From: Elioraea sp.
GTDB lineage: Bacteria > Pseudomonadota > Alphaproteobacteria > Acetobacterales > Acetobacteraceae
Length of the DNA: 64,000 nt
Reading direction: 5' to 3'
Assembly (NCBI RefSeq): GCF_022842375.1
Contig: NZ_JALHPR010000003.1
Location: forward strand, 62,001 to 126,000
In this document: positions 21,453-28,746 of the stretch, one piece after another
Layout: each line of letters opens with the position of its first letter
Numbering within the stretch: the stretch's first letter is position 1
The notes under the pieces: model-generated
Told to the model about the DNA's origin: nothing
Seen by the model: only the letters and a program-made list of their open reading frames with translations
Database searches by the model: none
Made by a program: the position numbers and the translations under genes

Positions 21453-22142
21453 TCATGCGCCGAAGCAAGGGCTGCGCCGCGCCATGCCGCCGTGCAGGTC
21501 GAGCAGGCGTTCGCGCCAGACCAGCACGACGTCGCCCTCCTCCAGCAGCGACAGCGGGCTCGTGCTGCGCGCCCACATGAAGCTGCCGAACACGATGTAG
21601 TCGGCGTAGTCGGGCGCATCGCCGCCGAGGAATGGCCCGTGGGCGAGCGCCAGGCGCAACGGCTGCAGCGTGGCGCGGAAGGCCGGCAGCTTCTGCTCGC
21701 GGTCGGCGGTGACCTGGTCGAGCGTCATGCCGAACCGCTTCTCGCGGCTTGCCACGAAATAGCTCCGCTCCGCCTCGCGCAGCAGGGGCGGGATGTCGGA
21801 GACGATCAGCCGCGCGATGCCGGGCTGAAGAACCGCATCGTTCCACGCCGCGACGAAGCGATAGGGCTCTGGCCGCCCATGCAGCAGGCTCGGCCGGTCG
21901 GGATAGGCCTCGTCGAGGTAGCGCGCGATGGTCCAGGAATCGGCCACCGTCCGGTCGCCGTCCACCAGCACGGGCACCTTGGCATGCTGCGCGAAGGCGA
22001 GGCGGTCCGTCTCGGTGAAGCGCCAGGGGATGCTCTCGAAGTCGAGGCCCTTGTGCGCCAGTGCCATGCGGCTGCGCCAGCAGAACGGGCTGAACACGCG
22101 GTCCGGGTCGGCACCGCAGAGTTCGTAGAGGTGACGTGCCAC
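21453..22142 (-). CDS. Glutathione S-transferase family protein
   Basis: A 229-aa cytoplasmic protein starting at GTG 22142 with AGGGGC upstream. The N-terminal thioredoxin-like domain carries FSPFCWRSRMALAHKGLDFE (Ser/Cys at the active position), KVPVLVDGDRTVADSWTIARYLDE (cis-Pro and the glutathione gamma-Glu site), and an all-helical C-terminal domain from about residue 90. FSPFCWRSRMAL resembles the beta-etherase-like (LigE/LigF) subgroup; substrate is unknown. It lies 5 bp after the second GST gene, forming a TetR-GST-GST unit. Confidence 0.85.
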   Translation of the reverse strand: MARHLYELCGADPDRVFSPFCWRSRMALAHKGLDFESIPWRFTETDRLAFAQHAKVPVLVDGDRTVADSWTIARYLDEAYPDRPSLLHGRPEPYRFVAAWNDAVLQPGIARLIVSDIPPLLREAERSYFVASREKRFGMTLDQVTADREQKLPAFRATLQPLRLALAHGPFLGGDAPDYADYIVFGSFMWARSTSPLSLLEEGDVVLVWRERLLDLHGGMARRSPCFGA

Positions 22143-22146
22143 GGTA

Positions 22147-22857
22147 TCAGCGCCCCTTCACTGTCGTTGCGGTCTGGCCGAACAGCAGCGCTGCCGAGGC
22201 GGCGGTCACGGTCGGTTCCGTATTGACCTCGGTGGCGCGCGCATAGGCACGCGCCGTCGCTGGCCGCGCCGCGATGGCTGCGAACCACCGCGCGATGTGC
22301 GGGAAGTCGGCGAGGTCCTGGCCCTGGCGTGCGTGCGGCACGACCCATGGGTAGCAGGCCATGTCGGCGATCGAGTAGTCGGGGCCGGCGATGAACGCAC
22401 GGTCGGACAGGCGCTTGTCGAGCACGCCGTACAGGCGCCCTGTTTCGTTCACGTACCGATTGATCGCGTAAGCGATCGGCTCGGGCGCGTAGTGCGCGAA
22501 ATGGTGGTTCTGCCCGGCCATCGGGCCAAGCCCGCCCATCTGCCAGAACAGCCATTGCAGCACCTCCGCCTGCCCGCGGATGTCGGTAGGATGCGGCATG
22601 AAGCGGCCGGTCTTCGCCGCGAGGTAGAGCAGGATGGCGCCGCTCTCGAACAGCGGCACGGGCGCGCCGCCATCGGCCGGGGCATGATCGACGATGGCAG
22701 GGATCCGGTTGTTCGGCGCGATGGCGAGGAACTCGGGCTTGAACTGGTCGCCCCGCGAGATGTTCACCGGGATGATGCGGTAGGCGAGCTCCGCCTCCTC
22801 GAGGAACATCGTGACCTTGTGGCCATTGGGCGTGGTCCAGTAGTGCAGGTCGATCAT
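22147..22857 (-). CDS. Glutathione S-transferase, YfcG/Ure2p-like
   Basis: A 236-aa protein starting at ATG 22857. MIDLHYWTTPNGHKVTMFLE, the VNISRGDQFKPEFLAIAPNN segment and NRIPAIVDHAP correspond to the N-terminal domain of YfcG/YghU-type transferases, in which TxPNxxK replaces the catalytic cysteine or tyrosine; these enzymes often show disulfide-bond reductase activity. The helical domain contains FIAGPDYSIADMACYPWV. The start overlaps the TetR stop by 4 bp, so the regulator and both transferases are one operon. Confidence 0.88.
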   Translation of the reverse strand: MIDLHYWTTPNGHKVTMFLEEAELAYRIIPVNISRGDQFKPEFLAIAPNNRIPAIVDHAPADGGAPVPLFESGAILLYLAAKTGRFMPHPTDIRGQAEVLQWLFWQMGGLGPMAGQNHHFAHYAPEPIAYAINRYVNETGRLYGVLDKRLSDRAFIAGPDYSIADMACYPWVVPHARQGQDLADFPHIARWFAAIAARPATARAYARATEVNTEPTVTAASAALLFGQTATTVKGR

Positions 22858-23453
22858 GCGCGGTGCTCCGGGGCGGGGGGATCGAGGAGGGCAAGGGCCT
22901 GGCGCGCGGCACCGCGCAGCAGCGCGGCATCGGCCCTGGCGCGGGACAGCACGCGCAGGCCCATCACCGTGCACAGCAGAAGCCGCGAGAGGTCGTGCGC
23001 CGATGGCTGCGGCGCGATCGTGCCGTCGCGCTGGCCGGCCAGCACGCAGCGGCGGAAGAAGCCCTCCAGCTCGGCCAGCCGGGCCGCCACGACGGCGCCG
23101 ATCGCCTGATCGTGCGGGCCGACTTCCAGCGCGGAATTGACCAGCAGGCACCCGCGCGGATCAGCCAGCGATCGCGTGACGATCTCGTTCAGGAAACAGG
23201 TGATCGCCGCGTGCGGTGGGCGTTCTCGCTCCAGCCGCGCGATCCTCTCCCGCATGTTCCGATCGAGGTAGCGATCGAGGCAGCGGGTGAACAGCGCATG
23301 CTTGTCGCCGAACGCGTTGTAGAGGCTCGCCGGCACCAACCCCATCGACCGGCCGAGGTCGCGCACCGACGTTCCGGCATAGCCATGCTGCCAGAACTGA
23401 TCGGTGGCGGCGTCAAGCACCGCGATCTCGTCGAACGCACGCGGGCGCGCCAT
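22854..23453 (-). CDS. TetR/AcrR-family transcriptional regulator
   Basis: A 199-aa repressor-type protein. The N-terminal helix-turn-helix reads ATDQFWQHGYAGTSVRDLGR and SMGLVPASLYNAFGDKHALF (about residues 15-54), which is the AcuR/YxaF style of TetR head. The C-terminal ligand domain contains RGCLLVNSALEVGPHD. It heads the GST-GST operon and probably represses it until an electrophile binds. The approximately 200 bp upstream hold no gene and are AT-richer (TTTTAGAGCGACTGTTATAG near 23488-23507), a likely location for its promoter/operator. Confidence 0.9.
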   Translation of the reverse strand: MARPRAFDEIAVLDAATDQFWQHGYAGTSVRDLGRSMGLVPASLYNAFGDKHALFTRCLDRYLDRNMRERIARLERERPPHAAITCFLNEIVTRSLADPRGCLLVNSALEVGPHDQAIGAVVAARLAELEGFFRRCVLAGQRDGTIAPQPSAHDLSRLLLCTVMGLRVLSRARADAALLRGAARQALALLDPPAPEHRA

Positions 23454-23661
23454 GCGGCCGCATCCCCTCGGCTGGAGGCATCACTTGTTTTAGAGCGACT
23501 GTTATAGAACATCCACAAGGCGTGGCAAGAGGCCGATCTCCTCATGTCAGGCGCGGGTTGCCTTCGCTATTGCAACGGCTGCGGCGCGCCACCCACCGCC
23601 CGTGATCGGCGGAGCGGATCGCAGCGTTCCGGAAACGGCGCGATGATGGAGATCGACGCCC
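23454..23661. promoter_or_regulatory. Probable promoter region of the TetR-GST operon
   Basis: The 208 bases between the regulator and the convergent end of the radical SAM gene have no credible ORF. Around 23484-23520 the sequence is AT-rich, and the inverted-repeat-like TAGAGCGACTGTTATAG (near 23491) lies some 40 bp before the TetR start, where TetR-type operators normally sit. No direct evidence of binding. Confidence 0.3.
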
Positions 23662-24696
23662 TCAGCGCCGCGCCGTCACGATGGTCGTGCAGGCGCTCTC
23701 GAGCTTCGGCAGGTCACGCTGCGGCGCCATGCGGATCCGCAGCCGCCGGTCATCGCCGCGCACCACCGGGCAATAGGGGTCCGGCTCGTCCAGCGCCTCC
23801 ATCAGCCGCCGGCGCCCCGCGCAGCCGCCGCCGCAGGTGGCGCGGTGCGCGCAGGGCTCGCAGGCAGGCGGCACCGATCGCGCGGCGACGAAGGGCGCGC
23901 TCTCCACGATCGCCTCTCCGGCACCGAGCAGCAAATCGAGCGGCGCGCCGCCGCCCGGCCAGTAGACGCAAGGCTGCACCGTGGCGCGCGGCGTCACCCG
24001 CACCGTCGCCACGCCGCAGCCGCCCTGGCGCGGCGGCAGCCCCGCCATGGCGCGCACCAGCGGCTCTCCCACGGCGATTGCGTCGGTCTCGGCGAACAGC
24101 CTGGCGAAGCCGTCCCAGTATTCGTCATAGGTGAGCGCGTAGCTGTCGCTGCGCACCGACTGGTACACGTTGAGGCGCAGCGGCGCGTCGAATGCGGCAG
24201 CGACCTCGGCGATCTCGGCGAGGCGCAGGTGGTTGCTGCGCATCATGACCGCGATGATCGTGACGCCAACGCCCATTTCCCGGCAGCGGCGCGCCTGGCG
24301 CTGGATCAGGTCCCAATTGCCGTCCCCGCGCTGGGCGTCCTGCTCCTCGCGTGTCGGGTAGTCGAGCGAGAATTCCACGTCGGCGAAGCTGCGCAGCTCG
24401 GCATCATCCAGCACCTCGATCGAATGGCCGTTGGAGGTGATGGTGAGCTTGACCGGCTGGCTGCGGAAATAGCCGAGCATGTCCCGGAACTCCGGGTGCA
24501 TGCCGTTCTCGCCGGTGCCGAGGTTGACCGAGCGCACCGGCAGCCGGTCAAGCACCGACCGCACCTGGTCGAGGCCCAGGCGATCGGTCCGCGTCGGGTC
24601 GCGGTAGCAGAAGGCGCAGGCGAGGTTGCACTCGTTGGTCAGCCCGAGCCCGAGGGCGAAGCGCCGCTCCGTGGCGACCTGTCCCTCAACGGTCAT
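23662..24696 (-). CDS. Radical SAM protein with SPASM-like C-terminus
   Basis: A 344-aa iron-sulfur protein. The CxxxCxxC cluster motif is C23, C27, C30 in CNLACAFCYRDP. SAM-binding features are VNLGTGENGMHPEF and KLTITSNGHS. A second cysteine-rich region near the C-terminus, QGGCGVATVRVTPRATVQPC, then CEPCAHRATCGGGCAGRR and YCPV, can ligate one or two auxiliary clusters as in SPASM enzymes. Such proteins modify peptides, sugars or nucleosides by 5'-deoxyadenosyl radical chemistry. It is divergent from the methyltransferase/selenate-transport/selD run with only 34 bp between, so shared regulation is likely. Substrate unknown; no RiPP precursor seen next to it. Confidence 0.88.
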   Translation of the reverse strand: MTVEGQVATERRFALGLGLTNECNLACAFCYRDPTRTDRLGLDQVRSVLDRLPVRSVNLGTGENGMHPEFRDMLGYFRSQPVKLTITSNGHSIEVLDDAELRSFADVEFSLDYPTREEQDAQRGDGNWDLIQRQARRCREMGVGVTIIAVMMRSNHLRLAEIAEVAAAFDAPLRLNVYQSVRSDSYALTYDEYWDGFARLFAETDAIAVGEPLVRAMAGLPPRQGGCGVATVRVTPRATVQPCVYWPGGGAPLDLLLGAGEAIVESAPFVAARSVPPACEPCAHRATCGGGCAGRRRLMEALDEPDPYCPVVRGDDRRLRIRMAPQRDLPKLESACTTIVTARR

Positions 24697-24730
24697 GGTG
24701 TGCGCTCCCCGCCACGGCTACGCTTCGACG

Positions 24731-25612
24731 ATGCATCCAACGTCCCCCTCCGCTCTGCCCACGCCGAGCTCCCCCGATCCTCGCATGCCCGAGGCCGTGC
24801 CGGCGACCCTCCAGCCCGACCAGGACGCCGCCCGCTGGGACCGGCATGCCGAAGCCTACGAAGCCGTGTTCGAAGGCCTCACCGATGCCTTCGCAACCGC
24901 AGCGCTCGATCTGCTCGAACCGCTCCGCGACGCGCGCCTGCTCGACCTCGCCGCCGGTGCGGGCGGCGCGGCCTTGCAGGCGGCCGCGCGCGGCGCCCAC
25001 GTCACTGCATTCGATGCATCGGCCGCCATGGTTACACGCATCCGGCACCGTGGTGCCGGGGCTGCGATCCTGGCCGAGCAGGTTGATGCCCGGCTGCCCC
25101 TGCCGCGGCCGGATGGCGCCTTCGACCTGGCGCTGTCGTGCTTCGGCGTCGTGCTCCTGCCAGACCCCGTCCCGGCCTTGCGGGAGCTGCATCGGGTGCT
25201 GCGGCCCGGTGGGGTTCTGGCCGTGGTGACCTGGACCGAGCCTGGCCGCTACGAGCTCGCCGCGAGGCTCCGGTCAGCGGTCGAACGGGTCAGCGGGGCC
25301 CCGCCGCCGGCAGGGCCGATCCCAGCGCAACTCCGCTACACCGAGCCGGCGGCGCTGGTGGCGCTGCTCGACGCAGGCGGGTTCGGCGCCGCCAGGGTCA
25401 TGCGGGTGGAGGCGACGCTGCACGCCGCCTCGGCCCGCGCGCTCGCCGCCGCGCTCGACTTCGCGCCGGGAATGGCAGCGCTGCTCGATGGCCTCGGACC
25501 CGACCGCACGGCGGTGGAAGCGGCCTTCGCCGAGGCGCTCGAGGCCGACCAGGGCGTCGGGCCGGTCGCGCTTGGCGCGGTCGCGCAGATCGGCGTCGCG
25601 ATGCGGACGTAA
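24731..25612 (+). CDS. Class I SAM-dependent methyltransferase
   Basis: About 293 aa from ATG 24731 (an internal ATG at 24785 is an alternative; neither has a strong ribosome-binding site). Motif I is LLDLAAGAGGAALQAAARGA, followed by VTAFDASAAMV (acidic ribose-binding Asp), the FDLALSCFGVVLLPDP motif, and LRELHRVLRPGGVLAVVTWT, all typical UbiE/COQ5-like methyltransferases. It lacks the conserved thiols of ArsM arsenite methyltransferases. The next genes are the selenate-type transporter and selD, so a selenium- or arsenic-containing acceptor is possible but purely contextual. Confidence 0.85.
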   Translation: MHPTSPSALPTPSSPDPRMPEAVPATLQPDQDAARWDRHAEAYEAVFEGLTDAFATAALDLLEPLRDARLLDLAAGAGGAALQAAARGAHVTAFDASAAMVTRIRHRGAGAAILAEQVDARLPLPRPDGAFDLALSCFGVVLLPDPVPALRELHRVLRPGGVLAVVTWTEPGRYELAARLRSAVERVSGAPPPAGPIPAQLRYTEPAALVALLDAGGFGAARVMRVEATLHAASARALAAALDFAPGMAALLDGLGPDRTAVEAAFAEALEADQGVGPVALGAVAQIGVAMRT

Positions 25613-25659
25613 CCTTTCGTCGGGCGCTGGCGAAACCTTTCGATAATCGGGAGACAAGC

Positions 25660-26544
25660 ATGCACAGCCGACGCCCCCTGCTCGCCCTGCTCGCCGGCAG
25701 CGCCATCGCACGCCCGGCGCTGGCGCCGCCAGCTGTGGCCCAGGCGCCGGCCCGCCTGGTGTTCACCGCAATCCCCGACCAGGACGAGACGCGCCTGGTC
25801 GAGCGTTTCCGGAGGGTCGTCGGCTATCTCGAGCGCGCGCTCGGCGTGCCGGTCCAGTATGCGGCGGTGAAGAGCTATGCGGCCGCGGTCACCGCCTTCA
25901 CCAACAACCAGGTGCAGCTCGCCTGGTTCGGCGGGCTGACCAGCAGCCAGGCGCGCCGCGCCGTGCCGGGTGCCGAGGCGATCGTGCAGGGGGCCGAGGA
26001 TGCGGCGTTCTTCAGCTACTTCATCGCCAATACCAGCACCGGGCTTGCCCGGTCTGACGCCTTCCCCGCGGGCATCGCCGGGCGAAGCTTCACCTTCGGC
26101 TCGCGCGCCTCGACCTCGGGGCGGGTGATGCCGGAACACTTCATCCGCCAGAATCTCGGCCGCGCGCCCGACCAGGTGTTCTCCCGCGTCGGCTTCTCGG
26201 GCGATCATTCGCGCACCATCCAGGTGGTGCAGTCCGGCGCCTTCGAGGTCGGCGCCGTCGACTTCACCGTCTTCGACCTCGAGAGCCGGCTCGGGCGGGT
26301 GGACCCGGCGAAGGTGCAGTTCATCTGGCAGACGCCGCGCTTCCCAAATTACAACTGGACCATCCGCGGCGACGTCGACCAGCGGTTCGGGCCTGGGTTC
26401 AAGGAGCGGGTCAGGGCAGCGCTGCTCGCCATCGAGGATCCGGCGATCCTCGAGATCTTCCCGCGCTCGCGGTTCATCCCGACATCCAACGCGGAATACG
26501 CCCCGATGGAAGCCGCCGCGCGGGCCCTCGGGGTGCTCGACTGA
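25660..26544 (+). CDS. PhnD-like periplasmic binding protein, putative selenate-transporter family
   Basis: A 294-aa exported protein (signal LLALLAGSAIARPALA, AxA-type end near residue 28) with a GGGAG ribosome-binding site. FTAIPDQDETRLVERFRRVV and VQYAAVKSYAAAVTAFTNNQ with LAWFGGLTSSQARR are the PhnD fold. The tail FIPTSNAEYAPMEAAARALG is typical of a PhnD-like group described as putative selenate-binding because it co-occurs with selD. The oxyanion-binding site is suggested by FGSRASTSGRVMPEHF. It leads a four-gene transport/selD run. Phosphonate or phosphite as ligand cannot be excluded from sequence. Confidence 0.82.
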   Translation: MHSRRPLLALLAGSAIARPALAPPAVAQAPARLVFTAIPDQDETRLVERFRRVVGYLERALGVPVQYAAVKSYAAAVTAFTNNQVQLAWFGGLTSSQARRAVPGAEAIVQGAEDAAFFSYFIANTSTGLARSDAFPAGIAGRSFTFGSRASTSGRVMPEHFIRQNLGRAPDQVFSRVGFSGDHSRTIQVVQSGAFEVGAVDFTVFDLESRLGRVDPAKVQFIWQTPRFPNYNWTIRGDVDQRFGPGFKERVRAALLAIEDPAILEIFPRSRFIPTSNAEYAPMEAAARALGVLD

Positions 26545-26546
26545 GC

Positions 26547-27206
26547 ATGCCGGCACCGCTGCTCGACCTGCGGGACGCCACGGCGGGCTATGCCGGGCGG
26601 GCGGTGCTGCACGGGCTCGACCTGACCCTGCGCGCGGGCGAACACGTCGCCGTGCTCGGGCGGTCAGGCGCGGGCAAGTCGACCCTGCTGAGCCTGCTGC
26701 ATGAGCGCCTGAGCGACCGCGCGGCGCTGATCCCGCAGGCGGCCGCGCTGGTCGGGACGCTCAGCGTGTTCCACAACGTCTACATGGGCCGGCTTGACCG
26801 TCATTCCGCCTGGCGCAACCTGCGGATGCTGGCTTTCCCCGTGCGCGCGGAAGTGGATGCGGTGCGCGGCGTCCTCGGCGGCGTGGGGATGGAGGAGTAT
26901 GTGTTCCGCCGCGCCGGCGCGCTCTCGGGCGGGCAGCAGCAGCGCGTTTCGGTGGCGCGCGCACTCTACAACGGCCGGCCGGTGGTGATCGGTGACGAGC
27001 CTGTCTCGTCGCTCGACCGGCTCCAGGGTGCCGAGGTGCTGCGCCGCCTCGCCGCGCGGCACGAGACGATGGTGCTGGCGATGCACGACATCGGCCTCGC
27101 CCTCGCCCATGCGCACCGCATCCTGGTGCTCGATGACGGGCGCATCGTGCTCGACGCGCCGGCCGAGAGCCTGACGGTCGGCGACCTGCTGCCGTTCTAT
27201 GGCTGA
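26547..27206 (+). CDS. PhnC-like ABC transporter ATPase
   Basis: A 219-aa ATPase for the selenate/phosphonate-type importer. Walker A LGRSGAGKSTLLSLL, Q-loop LIPQAAALVGTLSVFHNVYM, signature ALSGGQQQRVSVARAL, Walker B PVVIGDEPVSSLD and switch H in LAMHDIGLALAH are all intact. It is shorter than phosphonate PhnC (about 260 aa), as in the selenate-associated set. It starts 2 bp after the binding-protein gene and overlaps the permease gene by 8 bp. Confidence 0.9.
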   Translation: MPAPLLDLRDATAGYAGRAVLHGLDLTLRAGEHVAVLGRSGAGKSTLLSLLHERLSDRAALIPQAAALVGTLSVFHNVYMGRLDRHSAWRNLRMLAFPVRAEVDAVRGVLGGVGMEEYVFRRAGALSGGQQQRVSVARALYNGRPVVIGDEPVSSLDRLQGAEVLRRLAARHETMVLAMHDIGLALAHAHRILVLDDGRIVLDAPAESLTVGDLLPFYG

Positions 27207-28746
27207 GCCGGCACGCCTCGGCTACGCCAGCGCGACACGCTGGTTCCTGCTGGCGGCGGTCGTCTCGCTGGTGGCAGCCGACATGGCGGTGGCAGCGCTC
27301 GATCCCTGGGCGGAGATGCGCCGGCTGCTCGCCGGCATCCTGTGGCCCGACTGGGCCGCCGTGGCGGGGCGCAGCGTGGTGCTGACGGTCGCGTTCGCGG
27401 TGCTGGGCGTCTCTCTCGGAGCCAGCGCGGGCCTGCTCTTGTCGCTCGTGTTCCACCGGTTCGGCGCGGTCCGCGCGCTGGCCGCGGCGCTGCGCTCGGT
27501 GCATGAGCTGTTCTGGGCGCTGCTGCTGATGCAGGTGGTGGGGATCTCGCCGGCCACCGGCATCCTCGCCATCGCCATCCCCTATGCCGGCATCTTCGCC
27601 AAGGTGTTCTCCGAGATCATCGAGGAGGCAGACCTCAGCGCCGACCGGGTGTTGCCCGCCGGCACGGGCGTCGTCTCGCGCTTCGCCTATGCGCGCATCC
27701 CGGTGCTGGCCGGGCCGTTCGGCACCTACCTGTTGTATCGCCTCGAATGCGGCATGCGCTCCACCCTGGTGCTCGGCTTCATCGGCCTGCCGACCATGGG
27801 GTTCGAGCTCGAGAGCTATTTCCGCCAGGGACGCTACGCGGAAGCCGCCGCCTTCGTCGCGGTGTTCTACGCGCTGATCGGCTCACGCCGGCTGTGGGTG
27901 CGGCCGGCGACGCTGCCCTTCCTCATCCTCGGCAGCATCCTGGCGCTCGGCTGGCTGACCGAGCCGCTGCTGGGCGACAGCCTGTGGCAGAACCTCGCGC
28001 GCTTCCTCGGCAACGACATCGTGCCGCGGCCGCTGCGCGGGGCCGATCTCGCCGCACCTTCCACCTGGAGCGCCCTGCTGGCCTGGCTGCTGCCGATCCT
28101 GCGTGACCAGGCGCTGCCGGGGCTGGTCAACACGCTGGTGCTCTCCCAGGTCGCGCTGGTGGCGAGCGGCATGCTCGCACTGGTGCTGTTCCCGCTGGTG
28201 TGCCGCCGCTTCGCCGGCGCCGCCGGCCGGCCGCTCGGGCGCGTGCTGCTCGTGGTGATGCGCTCGACCCCGGAATACATGCTGGCCTACGTCCTGCTGC
28301 AGACGCTTGGCCCCTCGATGCTGCCGGCCGCGATTGCGCTCGCGCTGCACAATGGCGGCATCATCGGCTACCTGCTCGGCCGCCACGCCGATGCATTGAC
28401 CTACCGGGCGGATGCGCCGCACGGGCTGAACCTGTACCTGTACGAAACCGTGCCGCGGCTCTACGGCCAGTTCCTGGCCTATGCGCTCTACCGATGGGAG
28501 ATCATCGTGCGGGAAAGCGCCATCTTCGGCATCCTTGGCGTGCTGACACTCGGCTATCACATCGATGCCGCGATCGCCGAGCTCCGGCTCGACACCGCCG
28601 TGGTGCTGATCGTCGTCACCGGCCTGCTCTCGCTCGGCATCGATGCGCTGTCGCGGACCTTGCGCCGCGGGCTCAGGATCGAGGATCGGCCGGTGCGCCT
28701 TTCGGTCGCGACGGTCGCCGTGAAAGGAGCGCGCGCATGCGCATGA
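27199..28746 (+). CDS. Fused double PhnE-like ABC permease
   Basis: A 515-aa inner-membrane protein in which two PhnE-type permease domains are joined. The first (about residues 50-240) has LRSVHELFWALLLMQVVGIS, EEADLSADRVLPAGTG and a glycine-rich GFIGLPTMG. The second (about 290-500) has VMRSTPEYMLAYVLLQTLGP and the matching LYRWEIIVRESAIFGILGVL. About twelve hydrophobic segments are predicted. Normal PhnE is about 270 aa and acts as a homo- or heterodimer, so here one chain can form the whole channel. Start overlaps the ATPase end; end overlaps selD start. Confidence 0.88.
   Translation: MAEPARLGYASATRWFLLAAVVSLVAADMAVAALDPWAEMRRLLAGILWPDWAAVAGRSVVLTVAFAVLGVSLGASAGLLLSLVFHRFGAVRALAAALRSVHELFWALLLMQVVGISPATGILAIAIPYAGIFAKVFSEIIEEADLSADRVLPAGTGVVSRFAYARIPVLAGPFGTYLLYRLECGMRSTLVLGFIGLPTMGFELESYFRQGRYAEAAAFVAVFYALIGSRRLWVRPATLPFLILGSILALGWLTEPLLGDSLWQNLARFLGNDIVPRPLRGADLAAPSTWSALLAWLLPILRDQALPGLVNTLVLSQVALVASGMLALVLFPLVCRRFAGAAGRPLGRVLLVVMRSTPEYMLAYVLLQTLGPSMLPAAIALALHNGGIIGYLLGRHADALTYRADAPHGLNLYLYETVPRLYGQFLAYALYRWEIIVRESAIFGILGVLTLGYHIDAAIAELRLDTAVVLIVVTGLLSLGIDALSRTLRRGLRIEDRPVRLSVATVAVKGARACA

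Noticed and set aside
24731-25612. Arsenite methyltransferase ArsM
   Set aside because: The conserved cysteine triad of ArsM is missing; it is an ordinary UbiE-like methyltransferase.
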